Shown piece by piece: positions 1-9,076 of a stretch of 64,000 bases of DNA. How positions within the stretch are numbered: position 1 is the stretch's first letter; each line of letters starts with the position of its first letter. The stretch comes from Desulfovibrio psychrotolerans (GTDB lineage: Bacteria; Desulfobacterota; Desulfovibrionia; Desulfovibrionales; Desulfovibrionaceae), in NCBI RefSeq assembly GCF_013340305.1, contig NZ_BLVP01000002.1, forward strand, positions 1 through 64,000, given 5' to 3'. The position numbers and the translations under genes were made by a program. Under the pieces are notes generated by a model, which saw only the letters and a list, made by a program, of their open reading frames with translations, ran no database searches and was not told where the DNA came from.

Positions 1-79
1 TCGTCGTGTGTTACTCATCCACTGCTCCTGTTTGAGTCAGGATAGTAGCTTAACTGGGTATCCACAACTTTGTAGCAGG

Positions 80-169
80 ATCAGGCCTCATCCGGGCAAA
101 GAGGCATTGCGATACAGAATTGAAGACGCCCGCACGTTCCTCCAACGCATAGGAGTCAGCAAACCATGA
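80..169 (+). pseudogene. HicA toxin 3' remnant
   Basis: The 30 codons before hicB read as the C-terminal end of a HicA mRNA-interferase toxin: a RPHPGKEA core followed by RIEDARTFLQRIGV, and a TGA stop overlapping the hicB start codon (ATGA at 166-169). The same frame stays open to the window edge, but the codons before the RPHPGKEA core do not look like HicA, and the other two forward frames contain stops. A deletion or rearrangement inside hicA is the simplest reading. A start lost beyond the window edge cannot be excluded. Confidence 0.5.
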
Positions 170-498
170 ACGCCATGAAGTATAAGGGTTATTACGCCAA
201 GGTTGAGTTTGTTTCTGAAGACAGAATATTCGTCGGGCACATCATTGGTATCAAGGATATCGTCGGTTTCCATGGCGAATCCGTCTCCGAGTTGGAGCAA
301 TCCTTCCACGAAGCCGTGGATAACTACCTTTCAGCGTGTGCTTCAATTGGGCAACAGCCTGACCGCCCTTATTCTGGTCGCCTGACACTGCGACTCTCTC
401 CCGAAGTGCATGCCGCCGTAGTTGCCGCAGCGGAGACCACCAATACAAGTGTCAATAAATGGGTTGTGGACACCCTTAAGAACGCGACACACGCATGA
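166..498 (+). CDS. hicB: HicB-family antitoxin
   Basis: A 110-residue protein with the two-part HicB layout. Residues 1-60 form the HicB partial-RNase-H-like fold (YKGYYAKVEF, then HIIGIKDIVGFHGES). Residues 72-107 form a ribbon-helix-helix DNA-binding tail (RLTLRLSPEVHAAVVAAAE, then SVNKWVVDTL). HicB neutralises HicA and represses its own operon. The start overlaps the stop of a HicA-like 3' end by ATGA, the usual translational coupling of hicAB. Because the upstream toxin looks damaged, this may be an orphan antitoxin. Confidence 0.85.
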   Translation: MNAMKYKGYYAKVEFVSEDRIFVGHIIGIKDIVGFHGESVSELEQSFHEAVDNYLSACASIGQQPDRPYSGRLTLRLSPEVHAAVVAAAETTNTSVNKWVVDTLKNATHA

Positions 499-867
499 CG
501 AACTTCAGGCAGGCGCCCCGCGGTGAAATGCAAAGGGTTGAATGTCGAGTGTATTTGAGGTCTTATTCTGTTGGCTTGATGTGCCAGAATCTGTCAGCGA
601 CGCAGAAGCGTTACAGATTCCAATCTAGCGAGCAGCAGATGTAGGCGAGATGGAATCGAGCCGTACACATGCACGTTACAAGGTGCTGCAAGCCCTGCCT
701 GAGGCACCCTCTGGTCCCGTGAAAGGTTGCACCCTTGGAGGCAAAGTGCTGCGGCGCGGAGTTTGGATTGGCAAGGGCGTGTTGGTGAACTGCGACTGTT
801 TAGCAGGCTTGCACAGTATCTGGATTGGCAGTGTTAACCGCACTGATGAAATTTTTCCAAAGCAAAA
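499..867. other. Intergenic, no supported gene
   Basis: This stretch lies between hicB and the terminator of the PEP-CTERM gene. Open frames exist but lack a ribosome site, recognisable domains or coherent codon use. Around 731-775 it contains a block resembling one at 1830-1880 (shared ACCCTTGG.GGCAAAG core and GCGCGGA), so it may be decayed mobile or repeat DNA. Confidence 0.4.
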
Positions 868-900
868 CCCCCGGAGCCAATGCGTCCGGGGGCTTGTTTT
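868..900. terminator. Bidirectional intrinsic terminator
   Basis: An 8-bp G+C stem (CCCCCGGA at 868-875 pairing with TCCGGGGG at 885-892) is followed on the plus strand by CTTGTTTTT and on the minus strand by a T-rich run. It lies just past the stop of the minus-strand PEP-CTERM gene and would end that transcript. Confidence 0.8.
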
Positions 901-931
901 TGAATATGAATTAATGAAGATATATGGATGG

Positions 932-1549
932 CTATTTTGTTGCCACGCGGTTGCGGCGCGTAAAGACAATAAGGCCTATGATGCCGGAACCAAAAAGGAG
1001 GAAGGCGGAGGGTTCCGGTGTGGGAATGGGGCCCCCAGGTCCTGTTGCCGTTTCTACATTCAGTATGTGGAAGGCATAGAAGTCCTGATTAACTCCATAA
1101 GCAGATGGCTCTAATGCGGTGAGGAGTATAGGGTATTCGTCTTGCAAAAAGAATCCGTCAGATAAATTTGTTCCGTTGTTAAAATTATTATACACTGTCA
1201 TGGTGAGGATGTAGTTTCCCGGGTCAAGAAACACTGATAAGAACGTGTCCCACACTCCGTGAGTATATGAAACTCCGTTTGAAGTAGTTGATCCTGTGTA
1301 TAGTCCATCATCTTGCAATGCTATTATATTACCAAACTCATCCCAGAGCGCAAGCGTGGGGTCAAAGCCACCATCATCCCATGACGATGAGAAAAATGTT
1401 CTGGTGTCAGATGTGAGGACTGAAAAGTTAAACTGAAGAATCTCGTTGTGGTAGCGTATGGTTCCAAAGTAGTCGTAGTCCGCTGCCTTTGCGGTGGAGG
1501 CTGTGATTGCCAGCAATCCCACCACAATGAAGTATAGTGTGCGTCTCAT
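932..1549 (-). CDS. PEP-CTERM sorting-domain protein, DVUA0089-like
   Basis: A 205-residue exported protein. Residues 1-22 are a signal peptide ending in STAKA. The body is rich in Asp, Phe, Tyr and Gly and resembles the DVUA0089 family of PEP-CTERM proteins. The C-terminus carries the full sorting signal: TPEPS near residue 177, a hydrophobic helix (FLLFGSGIIGLIVF) and a basic tail (TRRNR). In known systems exosortase removes this tail and the protein goes to the surface or matrix. No exosortase is present in this window. The gene is monocistronic and ends at a strong terminator. Confidence 0.85.
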   Translation of the reverse strand: MRRTLYFIVVGLLAITASTAKAADYDYFGTIRYHNEILQFNFSVLTSDTRTFFSSSWDDGGFDPTLALWDEFGNIIALQDDGLYTGSTTSNGVSYTHGVWDTFLSVFLDPGNYILTMTVYNNFNNGTNLSDGFFLQDEYPILLTALEPSAYGVNQDFYAFHILNVETATGPGGPIPTPEPSAFLLFGSGIIGLIVFTRRNRVATK

Positions 1550-2121
1550 AATTTCCCCCTGATCTGCCTAAGCAAGAAGTGTTCCTCCAGGAACTATTCG
1601 GTTTTGTACACTATTCTTTCTGGAACCCGATGGAAGTGTTAACTTTTCCGACAAAAGTGTGGGCATATTTTACAACAAATCGATACTGTTATCTCATGTT
1701 GTGCCTCCCGTTTTTTGAATACGTGAACGGCTTTTGGTGTTCACGCATCACGCTTATCAGCGAGCCCGTTCCAGCCCGCTGCTTGCGCCCTTTGCACTCG
1801 GCTGCTGCCTTGTTGCGTGTGAGTACACCACCCTTGGCGGCAAAGGGCAGTTGCGCGGATTTTCGGTGTGATTGGCGGAGAAATTATTGAGATGATTACA
1901 CGCCCTGCGCACTAAAGAGCTTCGGCACAAAGAAAGAGGGTGGCTGACTTTCGATTTGACTTTGCAATTATTACCACCGGTGGTATGGTTTACCTTCGTA
2001 ATCCCTGTGTTCTTCAGAATCTCCCTGTTACGCAGGCGGTTCGATATGGCTGAGGTTGCACGGCGATATGACGTTTGAGGGCAATTTCATTTTTGATATG
2101 TTAGCAGCGATGGAGATGCGT
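1550..2121. other. Intergenic region with palindrome
   Basis: No convincing gene is seen. The region holds a block at 1830-1880 similar to 731-775, a long-range inverted pair (GCCCTTTGC near 1787 and GCAAAGGGC near 1840), and a perfect 14-bp palindrome at 1972-1985 upstream of the chemoreceptor gene. Short open frames on the plus strand have no ribosome site. Confidence 0.4.
1972..1985. promoter_or_regulatory. Perfect palindrome, possible operator
   Basis: TACCACC followed directly by GGTGGTA forms a 14-bp perfect palindrome about 137 bp before the proposed chemoreceptor start. It could be a regulator-binding site for that gene. No matching regulator is evident nearby, and no well-placed -35/-10 pair was found around it. 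Confidence 0.3.
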
Positions 2122-3891
2122 ATGGCAATGCTCGATTCTTTGACTCTCCGCAGCAAGCTGCTTTCCGGCTTTGCGGTGGTAACGATTTTATCAATATTTA
2201 TAGGTGTTTTTGGCGTGTATGAGATGAAGACAATTGATGAAAACGATACCATGCTCTATGAAACTGCAACTGTCCCTCTGGCAGATATTGGGCAGATAGC
2301 TGTCGCCTTTCAGCGTATCCGGCTGAATGTGCGTGAAGCCGCAACGGCGGAAGATTTAACTCATGTCCAGCAAAGCACTGAGCGGATTCGCGGTTTTCAG
2401 AAGGTTATCTCGGATCGGCTCGAACGGTTTGCACCGGCCATGCAGCATACCCCGGAAGACCGCAAGCTGCTGGAAAGCCTGCGAAGTGCCCGTGAGGAAT
2501 ATCTCGCCATGACCGAGCAGGTGCTGAAGCTGGCCGAAGCGGGGAACAGGAGTGAAGCCCGCGCGTTGGTGGACGGTGCCATGCGCGAAACAGCGCGCAG
2601 ATATCAGACGATTATTGATGAGGTTCAACTGCTGAAGGAGAATCGGGCCAAGGAAATTTCAGACAGCAACACCGCAGAAGCCGAGTACGCGACCATGGTC
2701 ATGTACATTATTCTGGGGTGTATTGTGGCGCTTTCGGCAGGTACGGCCCTGTTCATAACCGCCAATGTGTCTTCGCAACTGGGTGAAGACCCGGGCTACC
2801 TGTACGGCGTGGCGTCCGCCATTGCCGGCGGGAACCTGAATGTGGCTTTCCGCCCCCAAAAGAAGGAAGGCGGAGTGTACGCCGTGATGCAGGGCATGGT
2901 GAAAACCATGAAGGCCAAGATTGCCGAAGCTGAGCAAAAAACTGCTGAAGCTGCAGAAGAAGCCCGCCGTGCCCAAGTTGCCATGGAAGAAGCCAACGAG
3001 GCCAAAGCCCGTGCAGAGCGTGCCAAGGCTGAAGGGATGATGCAGGCGGCAACCCAGCTTGAGGGCGTGGTGGAGATTATCAGCACTGCCAGCGAGGAGC
3101 TTTCCGCACAGGTGGAGCAGTCCAGCAGGGGAACGGAAGTGCAGTCCCAGCGAGTGGGTGAAACCGCCACCGCCATGGAACAGATGAATGCCACCGTGCT
3201 GGAAGTGGCCCGTAATGCATCCGAGGCATCTGAAGCAACAGGCGTTGCCCGAGCCAAGGCCGCAGAAGGTGCGAATGTTGTCTCGCAGGCTGTGAAGAGT
3301 ATAACGGAAGTGCAGCAGGCCTCTGCGGTGATGAAGAACGATATGGGCACCCTTGGCAAGCAGGCGGAAGGTATAGGCCAGATCATGAATGTTATTTCCG
3401 ACATTGCGGATCAGACCAACCTGCTGGCCCTGAACGCGGCCATAGAGGCTGCCCGCGCGGGAGACGCCGGGCGTGGATTTGCCGTTGTGGCCGACGAGGT
3501 GCGCAAGCTGGCGGAAAAGACCATGACCGCCACCAAGGAAGTGGGGCAGGCCGTTGCAGACATACAACAGGGCACCCGCAAGAACTTGGAGAACGTGGAG
3601 CATTCCGTCTCTGCCATAGGGCAGGCCACGGAACTTGCCGAAAAGTCCGGTCAGGCGTTGCAGGAGATTGTCCGGTTGGTGGAACGGGCAGCTGATCAGG
3701 TGCGGGGCATAGCCACCGCAAGCGAGGAGCAGTCCTCCGCCAGTGAGCAGATAAACCGCAGCGTGGAAGAGATTGACCAGATATCGCAGGAAACGGCCAG
3801 CGCCATGAACCAGTCCGCGCAAGCCATAGGTGAACTGGCGGAACAGGCGCAAAATCTGCGCAGACTTATTGAGGAAATGAAGAAGGGATAG
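2122..3891 (+). CDS. Methyl-accepting chemotaxis protein
   Basis: A transmembrane chemoreceptor of about 589 residues. TM1 lies near residues 15-35, followed by a mostly helical periplasmic sensor of the four-helix-bundle type. TM2 ([19 protein letters not shown]) lies near 193-213, then a HAMP-like linker and a long cytoplasmic coiled coil. The hairpin tip has the conserved kinase-contact stretch ([18 protein letters not shown]). It signals to CheA/CheW; the ligand is unknown. I chose the ATG at 2122 because GGAG lies six bases upstream and TM1 follows directly. A longer frame from 2056 lacks a ribosome site. It is a single gene with a terminator behind it. Confidence 0.9.
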   Translation: MAMLDSLTLRSKLLSGFAVVTILSIFIGVFGVYEMKTIDENDTMLYETATVPLADIGQIAVAFQRIRLNVREAATAEDLTHVQQSTERIRGFQKVISDRLERFAPAMQHTPEDRKLLESLRSAREEYLAMTEQVLKLAEAGNRSEARALVDGAMRETARRYQTIIDEVQLLKENRAKEISDSNTAEAEYATMVMYIILGCIVALSAGTALFITANVSSQLGEDPGYLYGVASAIAGGNLNVAFRPQKKEGGVYAVMQGMVKTMKAKIAEAEQKTAEAAEEARRAQVAMEEANEAKARAERAKAEGMMQAATQLEGVVEIISTASEELSAQVEQSSRGTEVQSQRVGETATAMEQMNATVLEVARNASEASEATGVARAKAAEGANVVSQAVKSITEVQQASAVMKNDMGTLGKQAEGIGQIMNVISDIADQTNLLALNAAIEAARAGDAGRGFAVVADEVRKLAEKTMTATKEVGQAVADIQQGTRKNLENVEHSVSAIGQATELAEKSGQALQEIVRLVERAADQVRGIATASEEQSSASEQINRSVEEIDQISQETASAMNQSAQAIGELAEQAQNLRRLIEEMKKG

Positions 3892-3921
3892 TTTTTCCCG
3901 CTCCCTTACGCAGAGAATAAA

Positions 3922-3965
3922 AGCCTCCCCCGACGCGCAGTGCTCCGGGGGAGGCTCTGTTTTTT
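3922..3965. terminator. Bidirectional terminator between mcp and grpE
   Basis: AGCCTCCCCCG at 3922-3932 pairs with CGGGGGAGGCT at 3946-3956. Six T residues follow on the plus strand, and the minus strand also has a T-rich flank. It serves the converging chemoreceptor gene and the hrcA-grpE transcript. Confidence 0.85.
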
Positions 3966-3986
3966 ATAAAGGGGGGAAAGGGTGGT

Positions 3987-4568
3987 TTATGCCTTGCCGG
4001 AGGCGATGAGCACCTTGGCAGGGCGCAGCAGGCGCTCCTTCAGCCGATACCCCTTTTGCATGACCTGCTTTACATGTCCTTCCGGTGTGCAGTCGCAGGG
4101 TTCCTGACCGATGGCTTCATGAATTTCCGGATTGAATGGCTCACCCGGCGTGCCCACGGGAACAAGCCCGTGCTGGGCTACGGCATCCAGCAGCAGTTTT
4201 TGGGTCATGTCCACACCGATGAGCATATCTTTGCAGCCTTCCAGCTTGCGCCCGTAGTCAATGGCAAGGCCCAGATTGTCCAGCGTGGGCAGCAGCCCTG
4301 CAAGAACACCTTCCGCCGCGTATTTGGCGTGTTCTTCCTTTTCGCGCTGCAGTCGTTTTTTGAAGTTGTCCATCTCCGCCAGTGCCCGCAGGCGCTGTTC
4401 ATCCGCGCTGACCTTTTCGTTGCAGGCAGGACAGACCCGCGCCTTGCACAGGGCAATGAGCTCCTCGTCGGTCAGTTCAATGGTGGTTTCCTGCGCGGGG
4501 GCATCTTCTCTGGTCTTGTGCAACTGCTCTGCGGCTTCCTCGCTCAGTTCAACCGTATCTTTTACCAT
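3987..4568 (-). CDS. grpE: Nucleotide exchange factor GrpE
   Basis: GrpE, the cytoplasmic co-chaperone that releases ADP from DnaK. Its 193 residues are usual for the family. After an acidic N-terminal extension comes the long coiled coil containing EMDNFKKRLQREKEE, then the beta domain with the typical PFNPEIHEAI and VKQVMQKGYRLKERLLRPAKV blocks. The N-terminal region also has a Cys cluster (CKARVCPAC) that could bind a metal, which is uncommon in GrpE but unproven here. It lies 40 bp behind hrcA and is probably cotranscribed. DnaK and DnaJ are not in the window. Confidence 0.95.
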   Translation of the reverse strand: MVKDTVELSEEAAEQLHKTREDAPAQETTIELTDEELIALCKARVCPACNEKVSADEQRLRALAEMDNFKKRLQREKEEHAKYAAEGVLAGLLPTLDNLGLAIDYGRKLEGCKDMLIGVDMTQKLLLDAVAQHGLVPVGTPGEPFNPEIHEAIGQEPCDCTPEGHVKQVMQKGYRLKERLLRPAKVLIASGKA

Positions 4569-4608
4569 GGGGATCTATGCTCCTTGAGAGATGAAAGGTC
4601 CGGTCCCG

Positions 4609-5838
4609 CTAAGCGGAAAACCGGTCTTTAAGCAGGGTGGAAAGGGATTTTGAAATACAGTCCACAACAGGCACAACCGTGCCATAATCCATGCGCAGGG
4701 GGCCTATAACGCTCACCACGCCAAGAGGTGTGTCGCCGCCATAGGGCGCGCTTATCACGCTCAGCCCCACCAGTTCCCGGTCTGCGCCTGATTCTTTAGG
4801 TCTTACGGCAGCGTGGTATGCTGTCAGCCTTCCCGGCAGCGCGTGGCGTTCACCTTCTCGTGCTGTCCCGGCCATGAGATGCCGGGAGCTGATTCCGGTT
4901 CTGCCTTTGCCGTAGCTGGCTCCCGTTTCATCAAAGAGAGTCTGGTCGGGGTCAACCTCGCCGGGATTCTCTGCAAGGGAAGGGGCAATGGAGACAGACA
5001 CATCCGTACCCCGCATGGTGCTGTCCAGCAGCCTGAGCAGGCGGGAACGTTCTTCAAGCAGGGCAAGCAGCTCGCGCATGCGGCCGGAATCGGTGAATTC
5101 TGCCTTGTCCAGCAGGGTCAGGGTGCCGTCTACAAAAATTTGCCGTTCTTCTTCCTGCTGGTCGCTGAAGGCCAGCCGCGCCAGAAGCAGGGCGCGGCTG
5201 CACAGCTGCTCCAGATGCGCCTCCGCGTTGTGCATTTCGTTCAGAATGCGCAGGCGGGCTTCGGAAAGGGTAAGGCCCGTGTAATGACAGTTCAGATAGT
5301 TGGCAAAACTTGTCAGTTCATCGGCGGTGACATGTCCCTCCACCGGAACCACCCGGTTACGCACAATGCCGCCATCCAGAACCAGCACGGCCAGAACAAG
5401 CTTGTCCGCCAGAAGGGCGAAATCTACGCGCCGCCAGCGCACATCGTTGCCGCCGGGGGCAAGCACCAATGCCACCTGATGCGACAGCGAGGAAACCATG
5501 GCAGATGCCTGCTGCAGCATCTGGCTTATTTCCAGCCCCTGCTGCGTGAGGCGCGAAAGTATCTCTCCCTTTTCCTCGCGTGATATGGGGCGCAGCCGTA
5601 GCAGCGAATCTACATACACCCGGAACGCCTTGGCCGTGGGAATGCGCCCCGCAGAGGTGTGGGGCTGTTCCAGATAGCCCTTGTCCGTCAGGTCTGCCAT
5701 GGTGTTTCGCATGCTCGCGGCAGAAAGGCGCAGCCGCGAGGCACCGGCAACAGTGCGGGACCCCACGGGCAGGGCCGTTTCGATGTAGGATTCGATGATT
5801 GTGGAAAGCACATCGGCTTCGCGCTTGGCGAGAGTCAT
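4609..5838 (-). CDS. hrcA: Heat-inducible transcription repressor HrcA
   Basis: HrcA represses chaperone operons and is kept active by GroE. Residues 1-75 form the winged-helix DNA-binding domain (KREADVLSTIIESYIE, then SRTVA, then GYLEQPHTSAGRIPT, all hallmark segments). The rest is the HrcA C-terminal domain ending in the dimer region with GPLRMDYGTVVPVVDCIS. I chose the ATG at 5838, giving 409 residues, because the family N-terminus starts there; an upstream in-frame extension to 5997 has no family match. An insert with low similarity precedes the ISSRHLMAG block. A large inverted repeat lies about 140 bp upstream. Confidence 0.93.
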   Translation of the reverse strand: MTLAKREADVLSTIIESYIETALPVGSRTVAGASRLRLSAASMRNTMADLTDKGYLEQPHTSAGRIPTAKAFRVYVDSLLRLRPISREEKGEILSRLTQQGLEISQMLQQASAMVSSLSHQVALVLAPGGNDVRWRRVDFALLADKLVLAVLVLDGGIVRNRVVPVEGHVTADELTSFANYLNCHYTGLTLSEARLRILNEMHNAEAHLEQLCSRALLLARLAFSDQQEEERQIFVDGTLTLLDKAEFTDSGRMRELLALLEERSRLLRLLDSTMRGTDVSVSIAPSLAENPGEVDPDQTLFDETGASYGKGRTGISSRHLMAGTAREGERHALPGRLTAYHAAVRPKESGADRELVGLSVISAPYGGDTPLGVVSVIGPLRMDYGTVVPVVDCISKSLSTLLKDRFSA

Positions 5839-5974
5839 GGAAGCACCTTGGGTTGCCTGAATAGCCGTAATTTCCGTGAACGGACGAACCGTTGCGGTCT
5901 GCTGCGCCGCACCGGGGTTGCAATATGGCGCACTATCGCTGTGCGCAATATTCTTCGGTAAGACTTCACGGGTA

Positions 5975-6011
5975 ACAACGCCGTTCCCTACTGTCAAGGG
6001 AACGGCGTTGT
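5975..6011. promoter_or_regulatory. Inverted repeat upstream of hrcA, candidate operator
   Basis: A perfect 14-bp arm inverted repeat, ACAACGCCGTTCCC then nine bases then GGGAACGGCGTTGT. The 9-bp spacer (5989-5997) reads TTGACAGTA on the minus strand, so it contains a consensus -35 hexamer pointing at hrcA. Neither side has the T-run expected of a terminator. The nine-base spacer matches the geometry of the CIRCE operator of HrcA, but the arm sequence differs from the usual CIRCE arms. It could alternatively be an RNA hairpin at the end of the asmA-like transcript. Confidence 0.5.
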
Positions 6012-6072
6012 AAAAAGAGTGGTGGTGTTTTCTATCTACCCGGCATGGTTTGCAATCATGCAGCCGCGCCTG

Positions 6073-8208
6073 CTACTTTTTGAACATCTGCTGCAATCCC
6101 TTGCCCAGCTGTTCCAGCGGGTTCGCCTGCTGTGTTCCGGAGTCCTGCGAGCCGTTTCCTCCGCCGGAGAGACCGGGAATGGGCAGCAGGTTCTGTACGC
6201 CCTTCAACGTGTTTTGCAAAAACGCGCTTGCATCGAAGCCATAACGCGGGTTGGCCAGCGTGCCGGTAACGGTTACGGGCAGAGGCGGCAGACCTGTGAC
6301 GCGGATGGTGGCTTTGTAGTCAATCTTGTCTCGCGGCAGGTCCACAATGCCTGCACCTTCTCCATTCAGATTGGGCGAAACCAGTGCAAGGTCGTTGTTG
6401 GTGATGCGCCCTGCGCGTGCGACATAGCTGGCCGAAAGCCGTTCAAAGGTCTGTCTTCGTGTGGCTTCGTCCACCCTGTCTGCATTTGTGCCCGCAAGGT
6501 GCGACCTGGCTCCCTCCGGGATGATCTGGAAGCCGTAGATAGCCCCGTCCGTCACGGCGAATGAGCCGTTGCCGTTCAGGGTGGAGCGGATGGCAGGCCA
6601 TGTTTCCCCTTCCGCCGTCAGGCTGGACGCAGCCGCAGCGGTGCCCGATGCGCGGCGTTCTCCCGCAAGGGTGGTGGTGAGCGGGTCCAGTTGCACATTC
6701 TTTACGGCATAGGACAGTGCGGAACGGGTGGTGGCGCTGCGCAGGTCGGCTGTCATGTCCGCATCAACCCGGCCATCAAACAGACTGGCGGAAAGGGGAT
6801 TCACACGGATAAGCCCGTCCTTTGCTGTGGCTTTGACGGTAATATCCGTAAGCGTGACCTTTTGCACCGTCAGCGAGCCAACGGCAAGGGAGGCGTCCAG
6901 CAACAGGCTGCGCAGGGCCTGCCGTGTTTCCGGCGGAATACCCTGCTGGGCAGGCTGCGATTCCTTGGGAGCGGGGGCGGGTGCCGGGGGAGGCGTCTTG
7001 CCTGCGGCGGGTTCCGGCGGCAGGTAGCGGTTGAGATTCAGTGCGGAAACATTCAGGGCTGCCTTAATATCCGGACGCGCAAACTGGCGGATGCGCAGGT
7101 CGCCGGAGAAGTCCGTATCATCCAGCCTGCCCTTGATGCCGGAAAGCTCTATGCTCGCCGGAGACGTTGCCAGGCCGAAGGCCACGGAAAGGTTCTCCAG
7201 CGCCTTGGGGTCCGCTGTCTCCACCTGCGTGCCGAGGGCGGCCATGGTTTTGCGCAACGCTCCGGCAATGGACATCTGCCCGGTGTAGGCGGGGCCTTCC
7301 GCCAGGTTCAGGCTGCCGGAGGTGTTTACAGACGTTTCATAGGCAGAGAGTGAAAAATCCGAAATGGCGCATATCTGCGTCATCAGGTCGCAATCTACGT
7401 TGCCTTGCTGGCGCAGGGAGAGCGCGCCGCCCGGAAGCGTATCACCTTTGGCATCCAGCGCAAGGCGCATATTCTGCACGCCCGCACGGGTGAAGTCGTG
7501 GGCAATGTGCAGGGTCAGCCCCAGATCAAGGTTGGCCTCCAGCGCGGGGGCAGTGGAGGAAAAGTCTGTTTTCAGCGCAATGTCCACGGGCTTGCCGGGA
7601 GAGATGGCGGACGTGGTAAACGAGAGGTTGCGCGCCGAGTATTCTGTTTTTGCCGTGTGGTCTGTGTAGCGGACGGATGCATCGGTTACGGAAACCGACT
7701 CCACCAGCAGGGCGGCAAGGGGAGCCGCTTTGCTGGAGTCCGCAAATCCGTCGCCGTCCATCGGGGCAGAGGGTGGGGTGCCTTCCGCAGGGGGGGCTTG
7801 GACGGTGGCGGGGGCAAAATTCCAGTTCGCGCTCCCGTCCGCGTTGCGAACCAGATTAAGCGCAAGGCCGTTCACGGTGATGGTGGAAACTTCCACCTCC
7901 CGTTTGAGCAGAGGCATAAGCTTAAGGTGCACCCCGGCTCCTTTCAGGCTGACAAAATCACCTCCGCCAAAAGATTCGGGATTGCCGATGCGCATGCCTT
8001 CCACTTCCAGCCCCAGCCACGGGAAGAAGGAAAGGCTGATATCTCCCGTGAACTCCACTGTTCTGCCCGTGTGCTGCTGCACTACCTCGGCAATGCGGGA
8101 CTTGTAGTTGTTAGGATCGACAAGGGTGACCAACGCCACGATACCTGCCACAAGCAGTAACAGCCCCGCAGCCACGGTAATGCCGATGATCTTGAAAATT
8201 CTTCCCAT
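6073..8208 (-). CDS. AsmA family protein
   Basis: A 711-residue envelope protein of the AsmA/TamB-like family, implicated in outer-membrane lipid transport and assembly. An N-terminal membrane anchor (residues about 6-27) is followed by the AsmA signature region (VDPNNYKSRIAEVVQQHTGR, then LSFFPWLGLEVEGMRIGNP). A Pro/Ala-rich linker lies near residue 410, followed by the C-terminal AsmA domain with GNGSFAVTDGAIYGF and NLNGEGAGIVDLP. The ATG at 8208 has GGGAG six bases before it; an in-frame ATG at 8226 is less well placed. The adjacent PilZ gene ends just upstream in the same direction. Confidence 0.88.
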   Translation of the reverse strand: MGRIFKIIGITVAAGLLLLVAGIVALVTLVDPNNYKSRIAEVVQQHTGRTVEFTGDISLSFFPWLGLEVEGMRIGNPESFGGGDFVSLKGAGVHLKLMPLLKREVEVSTITVNGLALNLVRNADGSANWNFAPATVQAPPAEGTPPSAPMDGDGFADSSKAAPLAALLVESVSVTDASVRYTDHTAKTEYSARNLSFTTSAISPGKPVDIALKTDFSSTAPALEANLDLGLTLHIAHDFTRAGVQNMRLALDAKGDTLPGGALSLRQQGNVDCDLMTQICAISDFSLSAYETSVNTSGSLNLAEGPAYTGQMSIAGALRKTMAALGTQVETADPKALENLSVAFGLATSPASIELSGIKGRLDDTDFSGDLRIRQFARPDIKAALNVSALNLNRYLPPEPAAGKTPPPAPAPAPKESQPAQQGIPPETRQALRSLLLDASLAVGSLTVQKVTLTDITVKATAKDGLIRVNPLSASLFDGRVDADMTADLRSATTRSALSYAVKNVQLDPLTTTLAGERRASGTAAAASSLTAEGETWPAIRSTLNGNGSFAVTDGAIYGFQIIPEGARSHLAGTNADRVDEATRRQTFERLSASYVARAGRITNNDLALVSPNLNGEGAGIVDLPRDKIDYKATIRVTGLPPLPVTVTGTLANPRYGFDASAFLQNTLKGVQNLLPIPGLSGGGNGSQDSGTQQANPLEQLGKGLQQMFKK

Positions 8209-8222
8209 GTCATGCTCCCATG

Positions 8223-8921
8223 TCACACATATGATTTACCGATGAAACTGTGCGCCCCGGCAAGGACGGCAGCCAGCTGTTCGCGTTGGGCATCCGTCAT
8301 GGAGGTGAATTCCACGCCGCACCCCGGCATGCGGCAGCCTTTGCCCCACCGCTGCGCGTGGATGACTTTGCCCACGATGGGGGTCTTGTCCGCAAGGTCC
8401 AGAAATTGAATCCACGCGGTATCGTCGTTTTGCCAGTGAGCCACGGAAAAACAGAATGCTCCCTGTTCCGAGGCGTTCATGGTGATGGTGCGTTCCGTAA
8501 CGGCAGGCGCAAAGCTGGATTCGCGGGCCAGAAGAATGCTGCATGTGGCCCATATGCGTTCCGAGCGGCGTATGCTGCGCGGCGTTGTCTTGGCGCATGT
8601 GGGGGCAAAACCGGCAAAGGCTGTTTCCGGCGATTCGTGTCCCTGGTCGAAGACGGTGATGACGCCTGTCTCGTTGTCTGCCCGGCAGCGGAGCACCGGA
8701 TAGCAGGAAAGGGCTTCGCTGATCACATGCTTGCCTCGCCCCTGCAGGCGCAGGTAGGTAGGCATGTTCACGACCAGTCCCTGAAGCGGCAGGGTGCGCA
8801 GCGCATGAAGCACTGCCGGCGTTTCCGAAGCCAGCACGCCGGTCATGCCGTTCCTTTCCAGAATGGTCAGGTAGGCGTTGCCGGCGTTGTTATCGCGTGC
8901 GATGACAAGTATCTGAATCAT
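8223..8921 (-). CDS. PilZ domain protein with receiver-like N-terminus
   Basis: A 232-residue protein. The C-terminal half is a PilZ-type c-di-GMP-binding domain: an RRSER stretch stands for the RxxxR motif and NASEQG for the (D/N)xSxxG motif. The first 115 residues start MIQILVIARDNNAG and resemble a response-regulator fold but lack a clear phosphoacceptor Asp, so they may be a degenerate receiver. The start at 8921 was chosen from where domain-like sequence begins; the longer frame to 9083 runs into the divergent cobQ leader. It likely forms a transcript with the asmA-like gene. Confidence 0.7.
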   Translation of the reverse strand: MIQILVIARDNNAGNAYLTILERNGMTGVLASETPAVLHALRTLPLQGLVVNMPTYLRLQGRGKHVISEALSCYPVLRCRADNETGVITVFDQGHESPETAFAGFAPTCAKTTPRSIRRSERIWATCSILLARESSFAPAVTERTITMNASEQGAFCFSVAHWQNDDTAWIQFLDLADKTPIVGKVIHAQRWGKGCRMPGCGVEFTSMTDAQREQLAAVLAGAHSFIGKSYV

Positions 8922-9076
8922 AGAGTGTCTATCCCGCAGGAGCTTGGTTCCGTCCATTATTGTTTGCGTGCATGCGGCACGAACAGGTTTCCGGCACGCC
9001 CCCCGCGTGCTCCGTCTCTCTGCCGGGTCGCGAAAACCGCTGGTTCTGGCAAGGGAAAACGGATACAGGGTACAGC

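Noticed and set aside
650-1114. 154-codon plus-strand frame after hicB
   Set aside because: It runs through a strong terminator hairpin and into the 3' end of the PEP-CTERM gene, without ribosome site or domain.
5839-5997. N-terminal extension of HrcA
   Set aside because: The family N-terminus begins at the ATG at 5838; the extension would translate part of the upstream inverted repeat region.
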